Part shown: positions 17,396-26,978 of the stretch, one piece after another
How positions within the stretch are numbered: position 1 is the stretch's first letter
Layout of the letters: each line of letters starts with the position of its first letter
Source: an uncultured Mediterraneibacter sp.
Lineage (GTDB): Bacteria > Bacillota > Clostridia > Lachnospirales > Lachnospiraceae
Reading direction: 5' to 3'
NCBI GenBank assembly: GCA_944381935.1
Contig: CALWMN010000001.1
Coordinates: forward strand, 62,001-126,000
Length of the DNA stretch: 64,000 bases
The notes under the pieces: generated by a model
Told to the model about the DNA's origin: nothing
The model's input: the letters and a program-made list of their open reading frames with translations, nothing else
The model's database searches: none
Program-made: the position numbers and the translations under genes

Positions 17396-17435
17396 GGAAT
17401 GGACAGTCCCACTGTCACAGTGAACTGTCCATTCC
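17396..17435 (-). terminator. Intercistronic hairpin between lipoprotein and ATPase genes
   Basis: A 12-base inverted repeat (GGAATGGACAGT at 17396-17407 and its complement at 17424-17435) lies between the two cistrons. It has no strong T-run. It could stabilise the upstream lipoprotein message or act as a partial terminator. Confidence 0.6.
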
Positions 17436-17452
17436 ACCCTGGTTCTTATTTG

Positions 17453-18616
17453 TTAATTCAGTCCCGGAAAATCTTCAGGTGTACTGTCGCTGTCACTTGA
17501 TGGCGGAACAACCGTTCCATCTTTTACAAGCTCGAACGCCTCATCGAGCGCTGCAACCGTGTCATCCGACATCTGGTGTCTGCCTTCCTCTTTTACGAAT
17601 CCCGTAGAATCCGTGTCAGCCATCAGAGTGATGTTCTGTCCTGCAAAGCTGCCGTCTGCAATTGCATTGAGCTGTCTCTGGACATTGATGCTCATACATT
17701 TCAGAGCGGAAGTCAGGATAATGTTGGAATCCCCGTTTGCCCCATCGTCATACTGGTCAACGTCACAGCCGATCACCTTCACGTCATTCGCCTCTTTCGC
17801 CGCTGTGAACACACCGTTACCAGATGCTCCTGCAGCGACAAAGATGACATCGCATCCTTCCTGGATCAGAGATTCCCCGATTACCTTTCCGGTCGCCTCA
17901 TCCGAGAAGTTCCCTGTATAGTTTCCGCCGATATTTTCATCATTATACGTTCCCGCATAGGATGCCAGCTCCACACACTCAGCGCTCGTTCCATAATGTG
18001 CGTTTGCATAATTTACGCCTGCCTCAAACCCATACTGATAATTTACATTGGACGGGAAAGGCTGTCCATTGACAACTGCCACTTTGTTCGTCGTGGTCTC
18101 AAGCGCTGCCGCCATGCCTGCAAAGAATCCGCTCTCCTGCTCTGCGAACAGCATCGCATATACATTGTCAAGCTCTACCGTATTGCCCTCTGCGTCCGTC
18201 GGATAACTGTCAACAAGGATAAAGTCAACATCCGGGTTATCCTGTGCCACTGTGCCGATACCAGCGCACTGATATCCCAGGCATACCACTACGTCGTAGC
18301 TTCCCGCGATCTCCGTGATCCTCTCCACGACTGTCTCCGGCACACCTGTCTCCTCCTGGATCGTTGTCACCTGCGCATCCGGATGCTCCTCAATAAACGC
18401 CAGGATACCGTTGTAATTGTCCTCATTGAATGAGCCGTCATCCACGCCGTTTGGACTGGATACGATGGCAATGTTCAGCGCATCCGAAGCCTCATCTGAA
18501 TTTGTCTGGGAATTGTCTGCCGTTGTCCCTGCATCATCAGAATTGCTTCCGCATCCTGCAGCCATGGAAGCAGCCATAGCAATGCACAGAAAAGCCGCTA
18601 ACAGTTTCTTTTTCAT
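17453..18616 (-). CDS. BMP-family nucleoside-binding lipoprotein
   Basis: The 387-residue protein begins with a lipoprotein signal (MKKKLLAAFLCIAMAASMAAGC, lipid-modified Cys at about residue 22) and an Asp/Ser/Thr-rich linker. The PnrA/BMP ligand domain then follows, with VSSPNGVDDGSFNEDNY, typical of the family, and VIGCDVDQYDDG. It would be anchored outside the membrane and bind purine nucleosides for the importer encoded just downstream. ATG 18616 has AGGAGG nine bases upstream. An ATAAGTG palindrome lies in its leader. Confidence 0.94.
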   Translation of the reverse strand: MKKKLLAAFLCIAMAASMAAGCGSNSDDAGTTADNSQTNSDEASDALNIAIVSSPNGVDDGSFNEDNYNGILAFIEEHPDAQVTTIQEETGVPETVVERITEIAGSYDVVVCLGYQCAGIGTVAQDNPDVDFILVDSYPTDAEGNTVELDNVYAMLFAEQESGFFAGMAAALETTTNKVAVVNGQPFPSNVNYQYGFEAGVNYANAHYGTSAECVELASYAGTYNDENIGGNYTGNFSDEATGKVIGESLIQEGCDVIFVAAGASGNGVFTAAKEANDVKVIGCDVDQYDDGANGDSNIILTSALKCMSINVQRQLNAIADGSFAGQNITLMADTDSTGFVKEEGRHQMSDDTVAALDEAFELVKDGTVVPPSSDSDSTPEDFPGLN

Positions 18617-18642
18617 TCTATTAGTCCTCCTTCTTGTTTTTG

Positions 18643-18657
18643 ATAAGTGGCACTTAT
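18643..18657. promoter_or_regulatory. Palindrome in the lipoprotein leader
   Basis: ATAAGTG and its complement CACTTAT flank one G (18643-18657), 27 bases before the start codon. A further half-site reads CACTTAT in the same orientation at about 18670-18676. It may be an operator; no regulator is known here. Confidence 0.4.
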
Positions 18658-18697
18658 ACAATCTCTGTCACTTATTATCCATTATTGTAACATCAGT

Positions 18698-19795
18698 CTA
18701 CTGGTTGTGCAACGACCCTTTTTCTTTTTTCTGGAAAATCTCCCTGAGGCTTTCCGCATACGGTGCGCGCGCAATTCCGTACTCTGTGACGATCCCTGTG
18801 ATAAGGGTGTGATCCGTCACGTCAAACGCCGGATTGTAGCAGGCAACTTCTTCAGGGGTCATCGGCTGCTCATAAAACTTCTTTTTGATCTCGTCCGGGT
18901 TCCTCAGCTCAATCTTGATGTCGTCCCCGGCCGGGCAGTTCATGTCGATCGTGGAAGTCGGTCCCAGTACGTAAAATGGAATCCCGTAATATTTTGCCAG
19001 GATCGCCACGCCGCTTGTCCCGATTTTATTTGCCGCATCCCCGTTCGCCGCAATCCTGTCGCATCCCACGAGGCATGCCTGTATCCATCCGTTCTTCATG
19101 ACAATACTTGCCATATTGTCGCAGATCAGGGTCACGTCAACGCCTCCCTTCTGCAATTCGTAGGAAGTCAGCCTTGCCCCCTGGAGAAGGGGTCTTGTCT
19201 CATCCGCATACACATGGAACTCCATTCCCCGCTCTTTTCCCAGAAAGATGGGCCCCAGCGCCGTGCCATATCTGGATGTCGCCAGAGGTCCTGCATTGCA
19301 ATGGGTCAAAATCCCGTCCCCGTCATGGAGAAGGGACAGACCATACTCTGAGATCGCCCTGCACATACGCATATCCTCCTCCTGGATCTTCCTGCTCTCC
19401 TGCAGAAGGGCGTCCTTTATCTCCGATACCGTCTTTTCTCTGTTCGCCAGCACAACCCCTTCCATACGGTTCAGCGCCCAGCTTAAGTTCACCGCCGTAG
19501 GTCTTGAGGAGTCCAGATATTCTTTGTTCTTTTTAAATTCCCTGTAAAATGAATCGTAATCCTCCGACCTGATCTTCCGCGCGAGAACACAGATCCCATA
19601 TGCCGCACAGATCCCGATCGCCGGGGCTCCTCTCACCTTCAGTTCAAAGATTGCGTCATAGATGTCCTCCGCTGTCTCAAGCGTGAGATACTCCGTCACA
19701 TTCGGAAGTTTCGTCTGGTCCAGGATGACAACCGCTGTCGCCCCTTCATTTAACTTCACGTTATCAACATGTGTCACTTCTCTTAACGTTCCCAT
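18698..19795 (-). CDS. mtnA: S-methyl-5-thioribose-1-phosphate isomerase family protein
   Basis: The 365-residue protein fits the MtnA branch of the eIF-2B-alpha-like fold. It shows VRGAPAIG near residue 54, the GAxLTSYELQ region, [17 protein letters not shown] with the catalytic Cys, and [15 protein letters not shown] with the catalytic Asp. MtnA turns methylthioribose-1-phosphate into methylthioribulose-1-phosphate. AGGAG lies five bases before the ATG. No methylthioribose kinase or MTA phosphorylase lies nearby; instead a nucleoside importer follows and an alcohol dehydrogenase precedes. A role with another (deoxy)ribose-1-phosphate is possible. Confidence 0.9.
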   Translation of the reverse strand: MGTLREVTHVDNVKLNEGATAVVILDQTKLPNVTEYLTLETAEDIYDAIFELKVRGAPAIGICAAYGICVLARKIRSEDYDSFYREFKKNKEYLDSSRPTAVNLSWALNRMEGVVLANREKTVSEIKDALLQESRKIQEEDMRMCRAISEYGLSLLHDGDGILTHCNAGPLATSRYGTALGPIFLGKERGMEFHVYADETRPLLQGARLTSYELQKGGVDVTLICDNMASIVMKNGWIQACLVGCDRIAANGDAANKIGTSGVAILAKYYGIPFYVLGPTSTIDMNCPAGDDIKIELRNPDEIKKKFYEQPMTPEEVACYNPAFDVTDHTLITGIVTEYGIARAPYAESLREIFQKKEKGSLHNQ

Positions 19796-19828
19796 TTTTT
19801 CTCCTTTTCGCAGCCTCTGTGGTGAAGG

Positions 19829-20755
19829 TCAAAAGCGGAATCCCGCCTTAAATCCTCTGTATGAAAATGCCTGTTCATGGTCTTTTAATTCAAAAAGCTT
19901 TATTTCCGGCAATACGATTTTTTTCTGCGCCAGCATGCGCAGCGCCGGCTCAAAGGGACCGCATCTGCTCCCTTTGACCGTGATCTCGTTTACAACAAAA
20001 TAGCTCATATCAATGCTGGCGTTTCCTGCATATGTGCTTTTCAATATAATCGTCCCCTGCCTGCGGACCAGATCCTTTGCCAGATGAAGCCCTGACTCCG
20101 AGCCTGTGGCATCCACAACAATCTCGTAGGTTTCTCCCGTATGCGTGGCAGTTTTGGCAAACGGCATGAACTGCTCCAGTTTTTCCGGATGCTTTCCGAT
20201 CACGGTCAGGTCGGTCCCGGTAAGGCTTAAGACCTGGGCGATCATCAGGCTCAGCCTGCCATCCCCCAAAAGTACCACATTCGTATCTGGTTTGATGTGT
20301 ATCTGGGAAGTAATCTCAAATGCTGCCGCAAGCGGCTCTGTGAAAACAGCGGTCTTTGTGGGAAGTTCATCGGGAACCCGGTGGATCAGGCGGGTCTTTA
20401 GCGTCATATATTCCGCAAAGCAGCCGTCCTTGTCATCCATTCCGATCACTTTCCTGTCCGGGCAGTGCTTCTCTCTCCCGCTTCTGCAATACAGGCAGCG
20501 GCCGCATCCGGCGTTTAATTCTCCCACAACGCGCTTTCCGACCAGGGAAGCATCGTCTGACTCCTCCACGATGCCGACAAACTCATGCCCCATCACGCCC
20601 GTAAATCCTGGTTTATATCCTTTTAATATCTCCCGGTCCGTGCTGCATACCGCTGCCATGAGGATTCGGATCAGGCTCTCATCCTCCGCGCGGGCAGGCT
20701 TCGGATAATCTTCCCGGTAAACCGCCTGTTCCCCGTCAAAATACAGTGCTTTCAC
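19829..20755 (-). CDS. Zinc-type medium-chain alcohol dehydrogenase, short form
   Basis: The 308-residue protein is a medium-chain dehydrogenase. It shows the catalytic zinc ligands in AAVCSTDREIL and GHEFVGIVEE, and the structural zinc loop with four cysteines in CGRCLYCRSGREKHC. A shortened Rossmann part follows with VVLLGDGRLSLMIAQVL. The start is GTG at 20755, overlapping the purD stop by four bases, so it is translated with purD. Full-length relatives have about 340 residues. The substrate is unknown. Its place before mtnA hints at a role in salvaging an aldehyde from 5'-deoxynucleosides, which is inference. Confidence 0.85.
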   Translation of the reverse strand: MKALYFDGEQAVYREDYPKPARAEDESLIRILMAAVCSTDREILKGYKPGFTGVMGHEFVGIVEESDDASLVGKRVVGELNAGCGRCLYCRSGREKHCPDRKVIGMDDKDGCFAEYMTLKTRLIHRVPDELPTKTAVFTEPLAAAFEITSQIHIKPDTNVVLLGDGRLSLMIAQVLSLTGTDLTVIGKHPEKLEQFMPFAKTATHTGETYEIVVDATGSESGLHLAKDLVRRQGTIILKSTYAGNASIDMSYFVVNEITVKGSRCGPFEPALRMLAQKKIVLPEIKLFELKDHEQAFSYRGFKAGFRF

Positions 20756-22029
20756 TCTCTCACCTCATCGATCGCTTTTCCGATGTCATGCCGCATATAT
20801 TTGTTCGCAAACTGCACCCATTCTGTCGCAGCATAGGCGTTTGCCCTTGCCTCTTTTAAATCTTTTCCCTTTGCCGTCACCCCAAGGACGCGTCCGCCGT
20901 TGGTCACGATCTGATCCCCGTCAAATTTCGTCCCGGCATGGAAGCAGTAGTACCCTTCATGATTTTTGAACTCCTCCAGCCCTGTGATCGGGAATCCTTT
21001 CTCATATTTCACCGGATACCCGTCAGACGCCAGCACGACGCACACTGCCGCATTGTCCTCAAACTGAAGGTCTGTCTGATCCAGAGTGCCTTCAATGCAG
21101 GCTTCCACAACATCAAGGATGTCATTCTTCATCCTTGGGAGCACAACCTGTGCCTCCGGGTCGCCGAACCGGGCATTATACTCCAGAACCTTCGGTCCGT
21201 CCTCTGTCAGCATCAGCCCGAAAAAGATCACGCCCTTAAACGGTCGTCCCTCTGCCGCCATCGCATCCACTGTCGGCTGATAGATATATTTCTCACAGAA
21301 CGCCTCCACCTCTTTCGTGTAGAAAGGACTCGGTGAAAATGTTCCCATTCCGCCCGTGTTTAATCCTGTGTCTCCATCCCCCGCCCGCTTGTGGTCCTGG
21401 GCGCTCGTCATAGTCTTGATCGTTTTTCCGTCCACAAATGAGAGCACAGAGACTTCCCTTCCGGTCATGAACTCCTCAATCACCATCTCATTTCCGGCAG
21501 AGCCGAACTTCTTGTCCAGCATGATCGTCCTGACTCCCTGCCTTGCCTCCTCCAAGTCCTTGCAGATCAGCACGCCTTTCCCGAGAGCCAGCCCGTCAGC
21601 CTTGAGCACAATGGGGAATTTTGCAGTTTCCAGGTATGCAAGCGCCTGGTCCGGATCTGTAAAATTCTCATACGCCGCAGTCGGAATGTGATACTTTTTC
21701 ATCAGGTCCTTTGAAAATGCTTTCGACCCTTCCAGAATCGCTGCATTTTTCCTGGGACCGAATGTGCGGATACCCGCTCCCTCCATCACATCGACAAGTC
21801 CGCCCACCAGCGGATCATCCATCCCGACAATGCACAGATCAATCTCTTTTTCTTTCGCAAAGGCTGCCAGCTTGTCAAACTCCATCGCCCCGATCTCCAC
21901 ACAATCGGCATATTCTGCGATCCCTGCATTTCCCGGGGCGCAGTAGATCTTATCCGCTCTCGGACTTTTTGCCACACTTGCCGCAATCGCATGCTCTCTT
22001 CCGCCGCTTCCCACTATCAGTACTTTCAT
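20752..22029 (-). CDS. purD: Phosphoribosylamine-glycine ligase
   Basis: The 425-residue ATP-grasp enzyme starts MKVLIVGSGGREHA and shows GLALGKGV, the loop TGGMGTFSPSPF and the metal-binding EYNARFGDPE. It joins glycine to phosphoribosylamine, the second step of purine synthesis. ATG 22029 has AGGAGG five bases upstream; an upstream in-frame start lacks one. It follows purN closely and overlaps the next gene. Confidence 0.96.
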   Translation of the reverse strand: MKVLIVGSGGREHAIAASVAKSPRADKIYCAPGNAGIAEYADCVEIGAMEFDKLAAFAKEKEIDLCIVGMDDPLVGGLVDVMEGAGIRTFGPRKNAAILEGSKAFSKDLMKKYHIPTAAYENFTDPDQALAYLETAKFPIVLKADGLALGKGVLICKDLEEARQGVRTIMLDKKFGSAGNEMVIEEFMTGREVSVLSFVDGKTIKTMTSAQDHKRAGDGDTGLNTGGMGTFSPSPFYTKEVEAFCEKYIYQPTVDAMAAEGRPFKGVIFFGLMLTEDGPKVLEYNARFGDPEAQVVLPRMKNDILDVVEACIEGTLDQTDLQFEDNAAVCVVLASDGYPVKYEKGFPITGLEEFKNHEGYYCFHAGTKFDGDQIVTNGGRVLGVTAKGKDLKEARANAYAATEWVQFANKYMRHDIGKAIDEVRE

Positions 22030-22104
22030 AACTGCCTCCTTTTCTTTTCGCAATCCCTTTTATGCAAAGTGCGCCTGCAATATCCACAGACGCACCTTCT
22101 GACA

Positions 22105-22743
22105 TCATTTCCGCGTTTCCTGATCAATTATCGTTCTGTTCTCTTTTACCCTGACTTTCCCGTTCGCGATCAGGTCGATGGCACGCGGGAGTATGATCCA
22201 CTCCGCCTGCTCCATGACTCTCTTCTGCAGGATCTCCGGCGTATCCCCCTGCTTTACCTCCACCGCTTTCTGGAGAAGGATCGGACCCGTATCCGTTCCC
22301 TCGTCGACAAAATGAACCGTGGCGCCCACTACCTTCACCCCGCGGGCAAGCGCCGCCTCGTGCACTTTAAGCCCGTAGTATCCCTTTCCGCAAAAGGAAG
22401 GGATCAGGGAAGGATGAATGTTGATTATCCGGTTACGGTACTGCCGGATCATATCAGGCGGTATCACGACAAGGAAACCGGCAAGCACCACCAGGTCAGG
22501 CGCATATGCATCCACTGCCTCCAGAAGCTTCCCGTTAAATACTTCCCTTGACTCATAATCTCCGGGGGAAACACATATGCCTGGAATCCCGTTCTCTCTC
22601 GCCCGCTCGAGGGCATAGGCATTTTTATTATTGCTGATCACTCCGGCAATCTCCGTATTCGTGATCGTTCCGTTTCCGACTCCGTCGATGATCGCCTGAA
22701 GATTTGTCCCGCCGCCGGAAACCATGACCACAATCCTCAGCAT
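22105..22743 (-). CDS. purN: Phosphoribosylglycinamide formyltransferase
   Basis: The 212-residue folate-dependent enzyme begins [18 protein letters not shown]. It has the catalytic Asn-His-Asp set in [11 protein letters not shown] (Asn, His) and [12 protein letters not shown] (Asp). It transfers formyl to GAR in purine synthesis. The start at 22743 has GGGAG seven bases upstream and overlaps the purM end by seven bases, so coupling is likely. Confidence 0.96.
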   Translation of the reverse strand: MLRIVVMVSGGGTNLQAIIDGVGNGTITNTEIAGVISNNKNAYALERARENGIPGICVSPGDYESREVFNGKLLEAVDAYAPDLVVLAGFLVVIPPDMIRQYRNRIINIHPSLIPSFCGKGYYGLKVHEAALARGVKVVGATVHFVDEGTDTGPILLQKAVEVKQGDTPEILQKRVMEQAEWIILPRAIDLIANGKVRVKENRTIIDQETRK

Positions 22744-23762
22744 AAAGTCACTCCCTTTTCTCCGGCTTCCACACAACCGACCACATACGGAGTTTCCCCT
22801 GCCGCACGTATCGCTTCCATTGTCCTGTCCGTATCCGCCTCGTCCACTGCGAGGATCATGCCAAGTCCCATATTAAATGTATTGTACATCATGTGTTCCC
22901 CGACATCTCCGTCCACAGAGAGCATATCAAAGACAGGCGGGACCGGATAGCTGTTCTTCTGAATCACGGCGCGTGTCCCTTCCCTGAGCATACGCGGAAC
23001 ATTCTCATAGAAGCCGCCGCCTGTGATATGGCTGCACGCCTTGACCGCAACGCCCGCATCCTTGATGGATTTAAGCGCTTTCACATAGATTCTTGTAGGG
23101 ACAAGAAGTGCTTCCCCGAGGGTGCATCCAAGGCTGTCATAATATGTATCCAGTGCCTCCCGCTTCATGTTGAACACTTTCCTCACAAGGGAAAATCCGT
23201 TGCTGTGGATTCCCGAGGACGCCATGCCGATGAGGGTATCTCCTGCCCTTAAATTTTCTCCTGTGATCATCTCTTTCCTGTCACAGGCTCCCACCGCAAA
23301 ACCTGCCAGATCATATTCGTCCTCCGCCATCAGGCCCGGGTGCTCTGCCGTCTCTCCGCCGATCAGCGCCGCTCCCGACTGAAGGCAGCCTTCCGCCACA
23401 CCTTTGACGATATCGGCAATCTTCTCCGGCTCGTTCTTTCCACAGGCGATATAATCCAGGAAAAATAACGGTTCTCCGCCCGCACAGGCGATATCATTCA
23501 CGCACATTGCCACCGCGTCGATCCCGATGGTGTCGTGTTTATCCAGGATCATTGCCAGCTTTACCTTCGTGCCGCATCCGTCTGTGCCGGACAACAGCAC
23601 CGGCTCTTCCATCTCTTTGATCTTTGAAAGAGAAAAAGCGCCGGAAAATCCGCCCAGTCCCCCGAGGACTTCCGGGCGCATGGTCTTCTTCACATGCTCT
23701 TTCATCAGTTCCACCGACCTGTATCCGGCTTCAATGTCAACACCGGCGTTCTTATAATCCAT
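22737..23762 (-). CDS. purM: Phosphoribosylformylglycinamidine cyclo-ligase
   Basis: The 341-residue protein starts [20 protein letters not shown] and shows the AIR synthetase marks [21 protein letters not shown] and [14 protein letters not shown]. It forms the imidazole ring of AIR. ATG 23762 has AGGAG seven bases upstream. A 257-base gap with repeats separates it from purE, though all genes read the same way. The remaining purine genes (purF, purL, purK and others) are not in this window. Confidence 0.96.
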   Translation of the reverse strand: MDYKNAGVDIEAGYRSVELMKEHVKKTMRPEVLGGLGGFSGAFSLSKIKEMEEPVLLSGTDGCGTKVKLAMILDKHDTIGIDAVAMCVNDIACAGGEPLFFLDYIACGKNEPEKIADIVKGVAEGCLQSGAALIGGETAEHPGLMAEDEYDLAGFAVGACDRKEMITGENLRAGDTLIGMASSGIHSNGFSLVRKVFNMKREALDTYYDSLGCTLGEALLVPTRIYVKALKSIKDAGVAVKACSHITGGGFYENVPRMLREGTRAVIQKNSYPVPPVFDMLSVDGDVGEHMMYNTFNMGLGMILAVDEADTDRTMEAIRAAGETPYVVGCVEAGEKGVTLC

Positions 23763-24019
23763 ATTCATTCTCCTTTTTTCCAAATCCGATGCTCCGCTGC
23801 TTCGCAGCATGGCTTTTTCGCAGTTCAGTCCATACTGCTTCCATGTCGCAGCACGGCTTCTTCCACAGTTCAGCCGCGCCATTCGCAAAACCGCACCTGC
23901 GGTGCTAACTGCGGCCATGCCGCTTTTTTGCTCATGAGCCGGCGCTCACCTCATGCTGCTTCCCTCCTGAAAAAACATGCAAGCATGTTTTTTCTTCCCG
24001 TCGCAGCATGGCTGAACTG
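23763..24019. repeat. Intergenic repeat-rich stretch between purE and purM
   Basis: On the minus strand the motif CATGCTGCGA and close variants occur at least three times, twice preceded by GAACTG and a GAAAAAGCC-type block. Next to the purE stop is a strong dyad, GAAAAAACATGC facing its complement (about 23970-23995). No gene is seen. It looks like a dispersed intergenic repeat or a leftover leader, and could also stop or stabilise the purE transcript. Confidence 0.55.
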
Positions 24020-24526
24020 TTATTTCATGTATTCCTCGTATCCGACTTCCTGGAGTCTGTCAGCTTTCGCCTGTACCGTCTCTTTCATCTCAACCGAGTA
24101 GTCTTTGAGCTTCTTCAGGATCTCCCCATCGGACACGGCAAGGATCTTTGCCGCAAGGACCGCCGCGTTTGCCCCGCCGTCAATGGCAACTGTCGCGACC
24201 GGTACTCCGGGCGGCATCTGTACAATAGAATACAGAGCGTCCATCCCGTCCAGGTTCTTTCCTGAGAGCGGCACTCCGATCACCGGCATGGGGAACAGCG
24301 CCGCGCACATTCCCGGAAGATGCGCCGCCATGCCTGCCCCTGCAATTATGGCCTTCACGCCCCTTTCTTCTGCCCCTTTCGCCCATTCAAAAAATGTATC
24401 CGGCATGCGGTGCGCCGATATAATCGCCATCTCATAATCAATTCCGAATTTCTCAAGCATTGAGGCAGCTTTGCTCATAACTTTCAGATCTGAATCACTG
24501 CCCATAACAATTCCTACTTTTGGCAT
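24020..24526 (-). CDS. purE: N5-carboxyaminoimidazole ribonucleotide mutase
   Basis: The 168-residue class I PurE starts MPKVGIVMGSDSDLKVM and shows SAHRMPD, GAGMAAHLPGM and PVIGVPL. It moves the carboxyl group on N5-CAIR to give CAIR, in purine synthesis. Its start overlaps the end of the upstream aminopeptidase gene by 13 bases. No purK, its usual partner, is visible here. Confidence 0.96.
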   Translation of the reverse strand: MPKVGIVMGSDSDLKVMSKAASMLEKFGIDYEMAIISAHRMPDTFFEWAKGAEERGVKAIIAGAGMAAHLPGMCAALFPMPVIGVPLSGKNLDGMDALYSIVQMPPGVPVATVAIDGGANAAVLAAKILAVSDGEILKKLKDYSVEMKETVQAKADRLQEVGYEEYMK

Positions 24527-26607
24527 TTTGTTTCCTCCTTAAGTGGTTCATTCAGGATTTCTGTTCCCGGTAGTACGAATCTTCCATTCTTTAATAGTAT
24601 AATGTTTTTGCCTTCTTTTGTCACTACACTTATTTCTTCTAACTCTTCATAAGGTATGGTTATATCTGTATGGCAGTGAAAGTATGCCTTCGACACATCC
24701 TCTTTGCGCAGTACGGAGATGGCATTATCCTTCGCCACGATCTCTTTCCCGTTGGGATTGAACACCCTGATATCTTCACTCCAGGAGTAGCAGGTATCCC
24801 CGACGGCAAAATGGGGGCCCGTCTTCTCGGCGATCAGGATCGGCATCTTATCCTCGATCCCATATTTTCTTGCGGTCACATACGCTGTCGTGTTCGTCCC
24901 GATGGCAAATTCCCCCAGGGGGAGCGTCTCGTGGTTCTTAAGCACATTGTCGTAAATATATTTCCGGTTCTCCTCCTCATCCCCGAAATTCCTGCAGGTA
25001 TAAGATGTGACCCTGCCGTCCTGGAACTCGAGCTCAAGTCCCTCGTACTCCAGTCCTTCCAGATAGACCCGGCTCACATTAAGGATGCCGTTCGTCCCCT
25101 CCAATACAGGGGAAGTGAACACCTCTCCGACCGGGATATTGACATCTGCCACACAGTTCTCGAACTTTGTCTCCCTCTCCGGGTCATGGAGCGTGCACAG
25201 TCTGACAAGGATGTCGGTCTTATTCTCCCCCTTCCCGCGTACGCGCACATACTCCCCCTGGTCAAGGGCATCGATCAGAGTCTGCTGGACCTCTGTGTAC
25301 AGCCTGGAATCCAACGTATTGATCCGAATCACCTCATTGAATATTTCCGAATATTTCTCCCCAATTTCAGGGACCGGATAAGCGACGATCGTAAAGCTTC
25401 TCTCCTCGCCCTTGATATATTCATTGGTAAGCTGTCCCGATCTGCTGTCATAAGAAAGAGCCAGTTCTCTCTGTTCACTGCTGTATGAGGCGGCCTCCGG
25501 CTTCACCTGTGGGGAAAACGGTTTCTCGCCGAAAGTTTCTATCACTGCCGGTCCGGCAAACTGCGCTGCCAGTTCTTTCTCTTTCTCATAGGCTGTTTTC
25601 ATCACTTCCAGCTTGCGCTCAATATATCGTTTATCCATAAACAGCGCCTGGTCATGCCTGTGGTCATACTCATACTGCCAGTTCGCCACGGCACCGAAAT
25701 AACCGATCTTGTGGTGCTCGCGTTTCGTGATAACTCCCGACGCCGCCCGGTAGATCACCGGCTTTAGCCCCATCTTCCTGAAATTTTCAATGGCAATCCG
25801 TATTACCTTCTCAAACCCCAGGCTGTAACGTATATTGACGACGGACTTTTTCGACAGGTTCTTTCCGGTGTTGATAAAACCGGTCCGGTAACCCTCTGTA
25901 TAGACGTCTGCCATCTTCCTCAGGACCGACTCCGGCAGCGTTCTGAGATGATGTGCCGTACCAAGCTCATTTTCCGTGATATACTCCCCGAATCGATAGA
26001 GATAGCTGTCATTTTCAAGATCTGCGTGTTCGATAATGTCTGCTGCGAACGAACACTCCGGATTGATCTGCTCCTCCACCCTGTCCGCAAGAAACACATC
26101 ACAGTAATCGCTGGCATACCAGTAGATAATATCCCGTATTTCCTTCGCCTGCGGCTCTCTCTCACCCTCGAAGCAGTTGTATACCTCAATGAACAGCTCA
26201 AACAGGATCGTCAGGTAATCCGTACGCCCCTCAAAAGAATATGGGATGCCGGAGCGCATCTCCGTATAGAGGAGACTCAGCAGGCATCCCGTCTCCGGCC
26301 CCAGTTGTCCCACTGCATACGCCGGATTTGCATAACTGTTCCCATAGTTTTCTTCCAGAACATCACTGTAGAGTATCTCATTCAGGCTCTTCATTTCTTT
26401 CAGGCTGTAATTTCCCCAGCTTCCGTTTTCTATCTTTCTCCTGACATTCTCCAGTTCCAGAAGAAAGATTGCCGTATACTGAAAAAACTCCAGATACTTC
26501 TCCGCAACCGTCTCCTCTGACACAGCGCTGCGCAGCCGGTCTACGGCAAGTGCGTGGCGTTCTTTACAGTTTTCATTTCTTTCTATCTGCCTTTCTTTTC
26601 TGTCCAT
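24514..26607 (-). CDS. M29-type aminopeptidase with long N-terminal extension
   Basis: The 697-residue protein is longer than standard M29 aminopeptidases (about 400). The last 350 residues carry the M29 marks: VNIPVGEVFTSP, LGEFAIGTNTTAY, KTGPHFAVG and CHTDI, which supply Glu and His metal ligands. The first 300 residues are helical and of unknown function. ATG 26607 has AGGAGG nine bases upstream and shares one base with the stop of the previous gene. It would cleave N-terminal residues from peptides in the cytoplasm. No signal peptide is seen. Confidence 0.85.
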   Translation of the reverse strand: MDRKERQIERNENCKERHALAVDRLRSAVSEETVAEKYLEFFQYTAIFLLELENVRRKIENGSWGNYSLKEMKSLNEILYSDVLEENYGNSYANPAYAVGQLGPETGCLLSLLYTEMRSGIPYSFEGRTDYLTILFELFIEVYNCFEGEREPQAKEIRDIIYWYASDYCDVFLADRVEEQINPECSFAADIIEHADLENDSYLYRFGEYITENELGTAHHLRTLPESVLRKMADVYTEGYRTGFINTGKNLSKKSVVNIRYSLGFEKVIRIAIENFRKMGLKPVIYRAASGVITKREHHKIGYFGAVANWQYEYDHRHDQALFMDKRYIERKLEVMKTAYEKEKELAAQFAGPAVIETFGEKPFSPQVKPEAASYSSEQRELALSYDSRSGQLTNEYIKGEERSFTIVAYPVPEIGEKYSEIFNEVIRINTLDSRLYTEVQQTLIDALDQGEYVRVRGKGENKTDILVRLCTLHDPERETKFENCVADVNIPVGEVFTSPVLEGTNGILNVSRVYLEGLEYEGLELEFQDGRVTSYTCRNFGDEEENRKYIYDNVLKNHETLPLGEFAIGTNTTAYVTARKYGIEDKMPILIAEKTGPHFAVGDTCYSWSEDIRVFNPNGKEIVAKDNAISVLRKEDVSKAYFHCHTDITIPYEELEEISVVTKEGKNIILLKNGRFVLPGTEILNEPLKEETKCQK

Positions 26608-26978
26608 TATCTCAAACCTCCTATAAAGATTGCGAGAAACAAGATCAGTGCGAGAAGGCTGAATAACAGCCCGATCCTGCACGTGAGATAGCTTCTCTCC
26701 CTCTCTCTGAACCCTTTTGCCGCAGCTCTGATCCCCAGGACAGCCAGGATCAGGACAAGAACCGCAATCCCTCCGACAATCCCTGCCGCCTCGCCTCTGG
26801 TGCTAAATGCCCAGGCTATGCAGCCGGCAAGGATGAGGAGTGCTCCGGCAGCACACCAGCACGAAAGAATCCCCATATGGGAATGTTTCAGTTTCGCCTG
26901 TCCGTATTTTCTTGTCCCCCGCTTCTTTCTTTCCCGGTCCCTCTGTCTGTTCTCAGCGTTTTTTCCGTTTCCGAACAT
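26607..26978 (-). CDS. DUF6142-type small membrane protein
   Basis: The 123-residue protein has a basic N-terminus (about 30 residues) and three hydrophobic segments near residues 37-58, 66-85 and 101-120. It fits the DUF6142 family known from Lachnospiraceae; the function is unknown. It overlaps the end of the VanZ-like gene by 26 bases and its stop overlaps the aminopeptidase start, so the three genes form a tight unit. Confidence 0.75.
   Translation of the reverse strand: MFGNGKNAENRQRDRERKKRGTRKYGQAKLKHSHMGILSCWCAAGALLILAGCIAWAFSTRGEAAGIVGGIAVLVLILAVLGIRAAAKGFRERERSYLTCRIGLLFSLLALILFLAIFIGGLR

Noticed and set aside
17396..17435. Hairpin as full operon terminator
   Set aside because: No T-run follows, and the ATPase gene just downstream belongs to the same transporter, so partial termination or stability is more likely.
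24670..25488. Plus-strand open frame of 272 residues
   Set aside because: It is antisense to the M29 aminopeptidase, which has clear family motifs.
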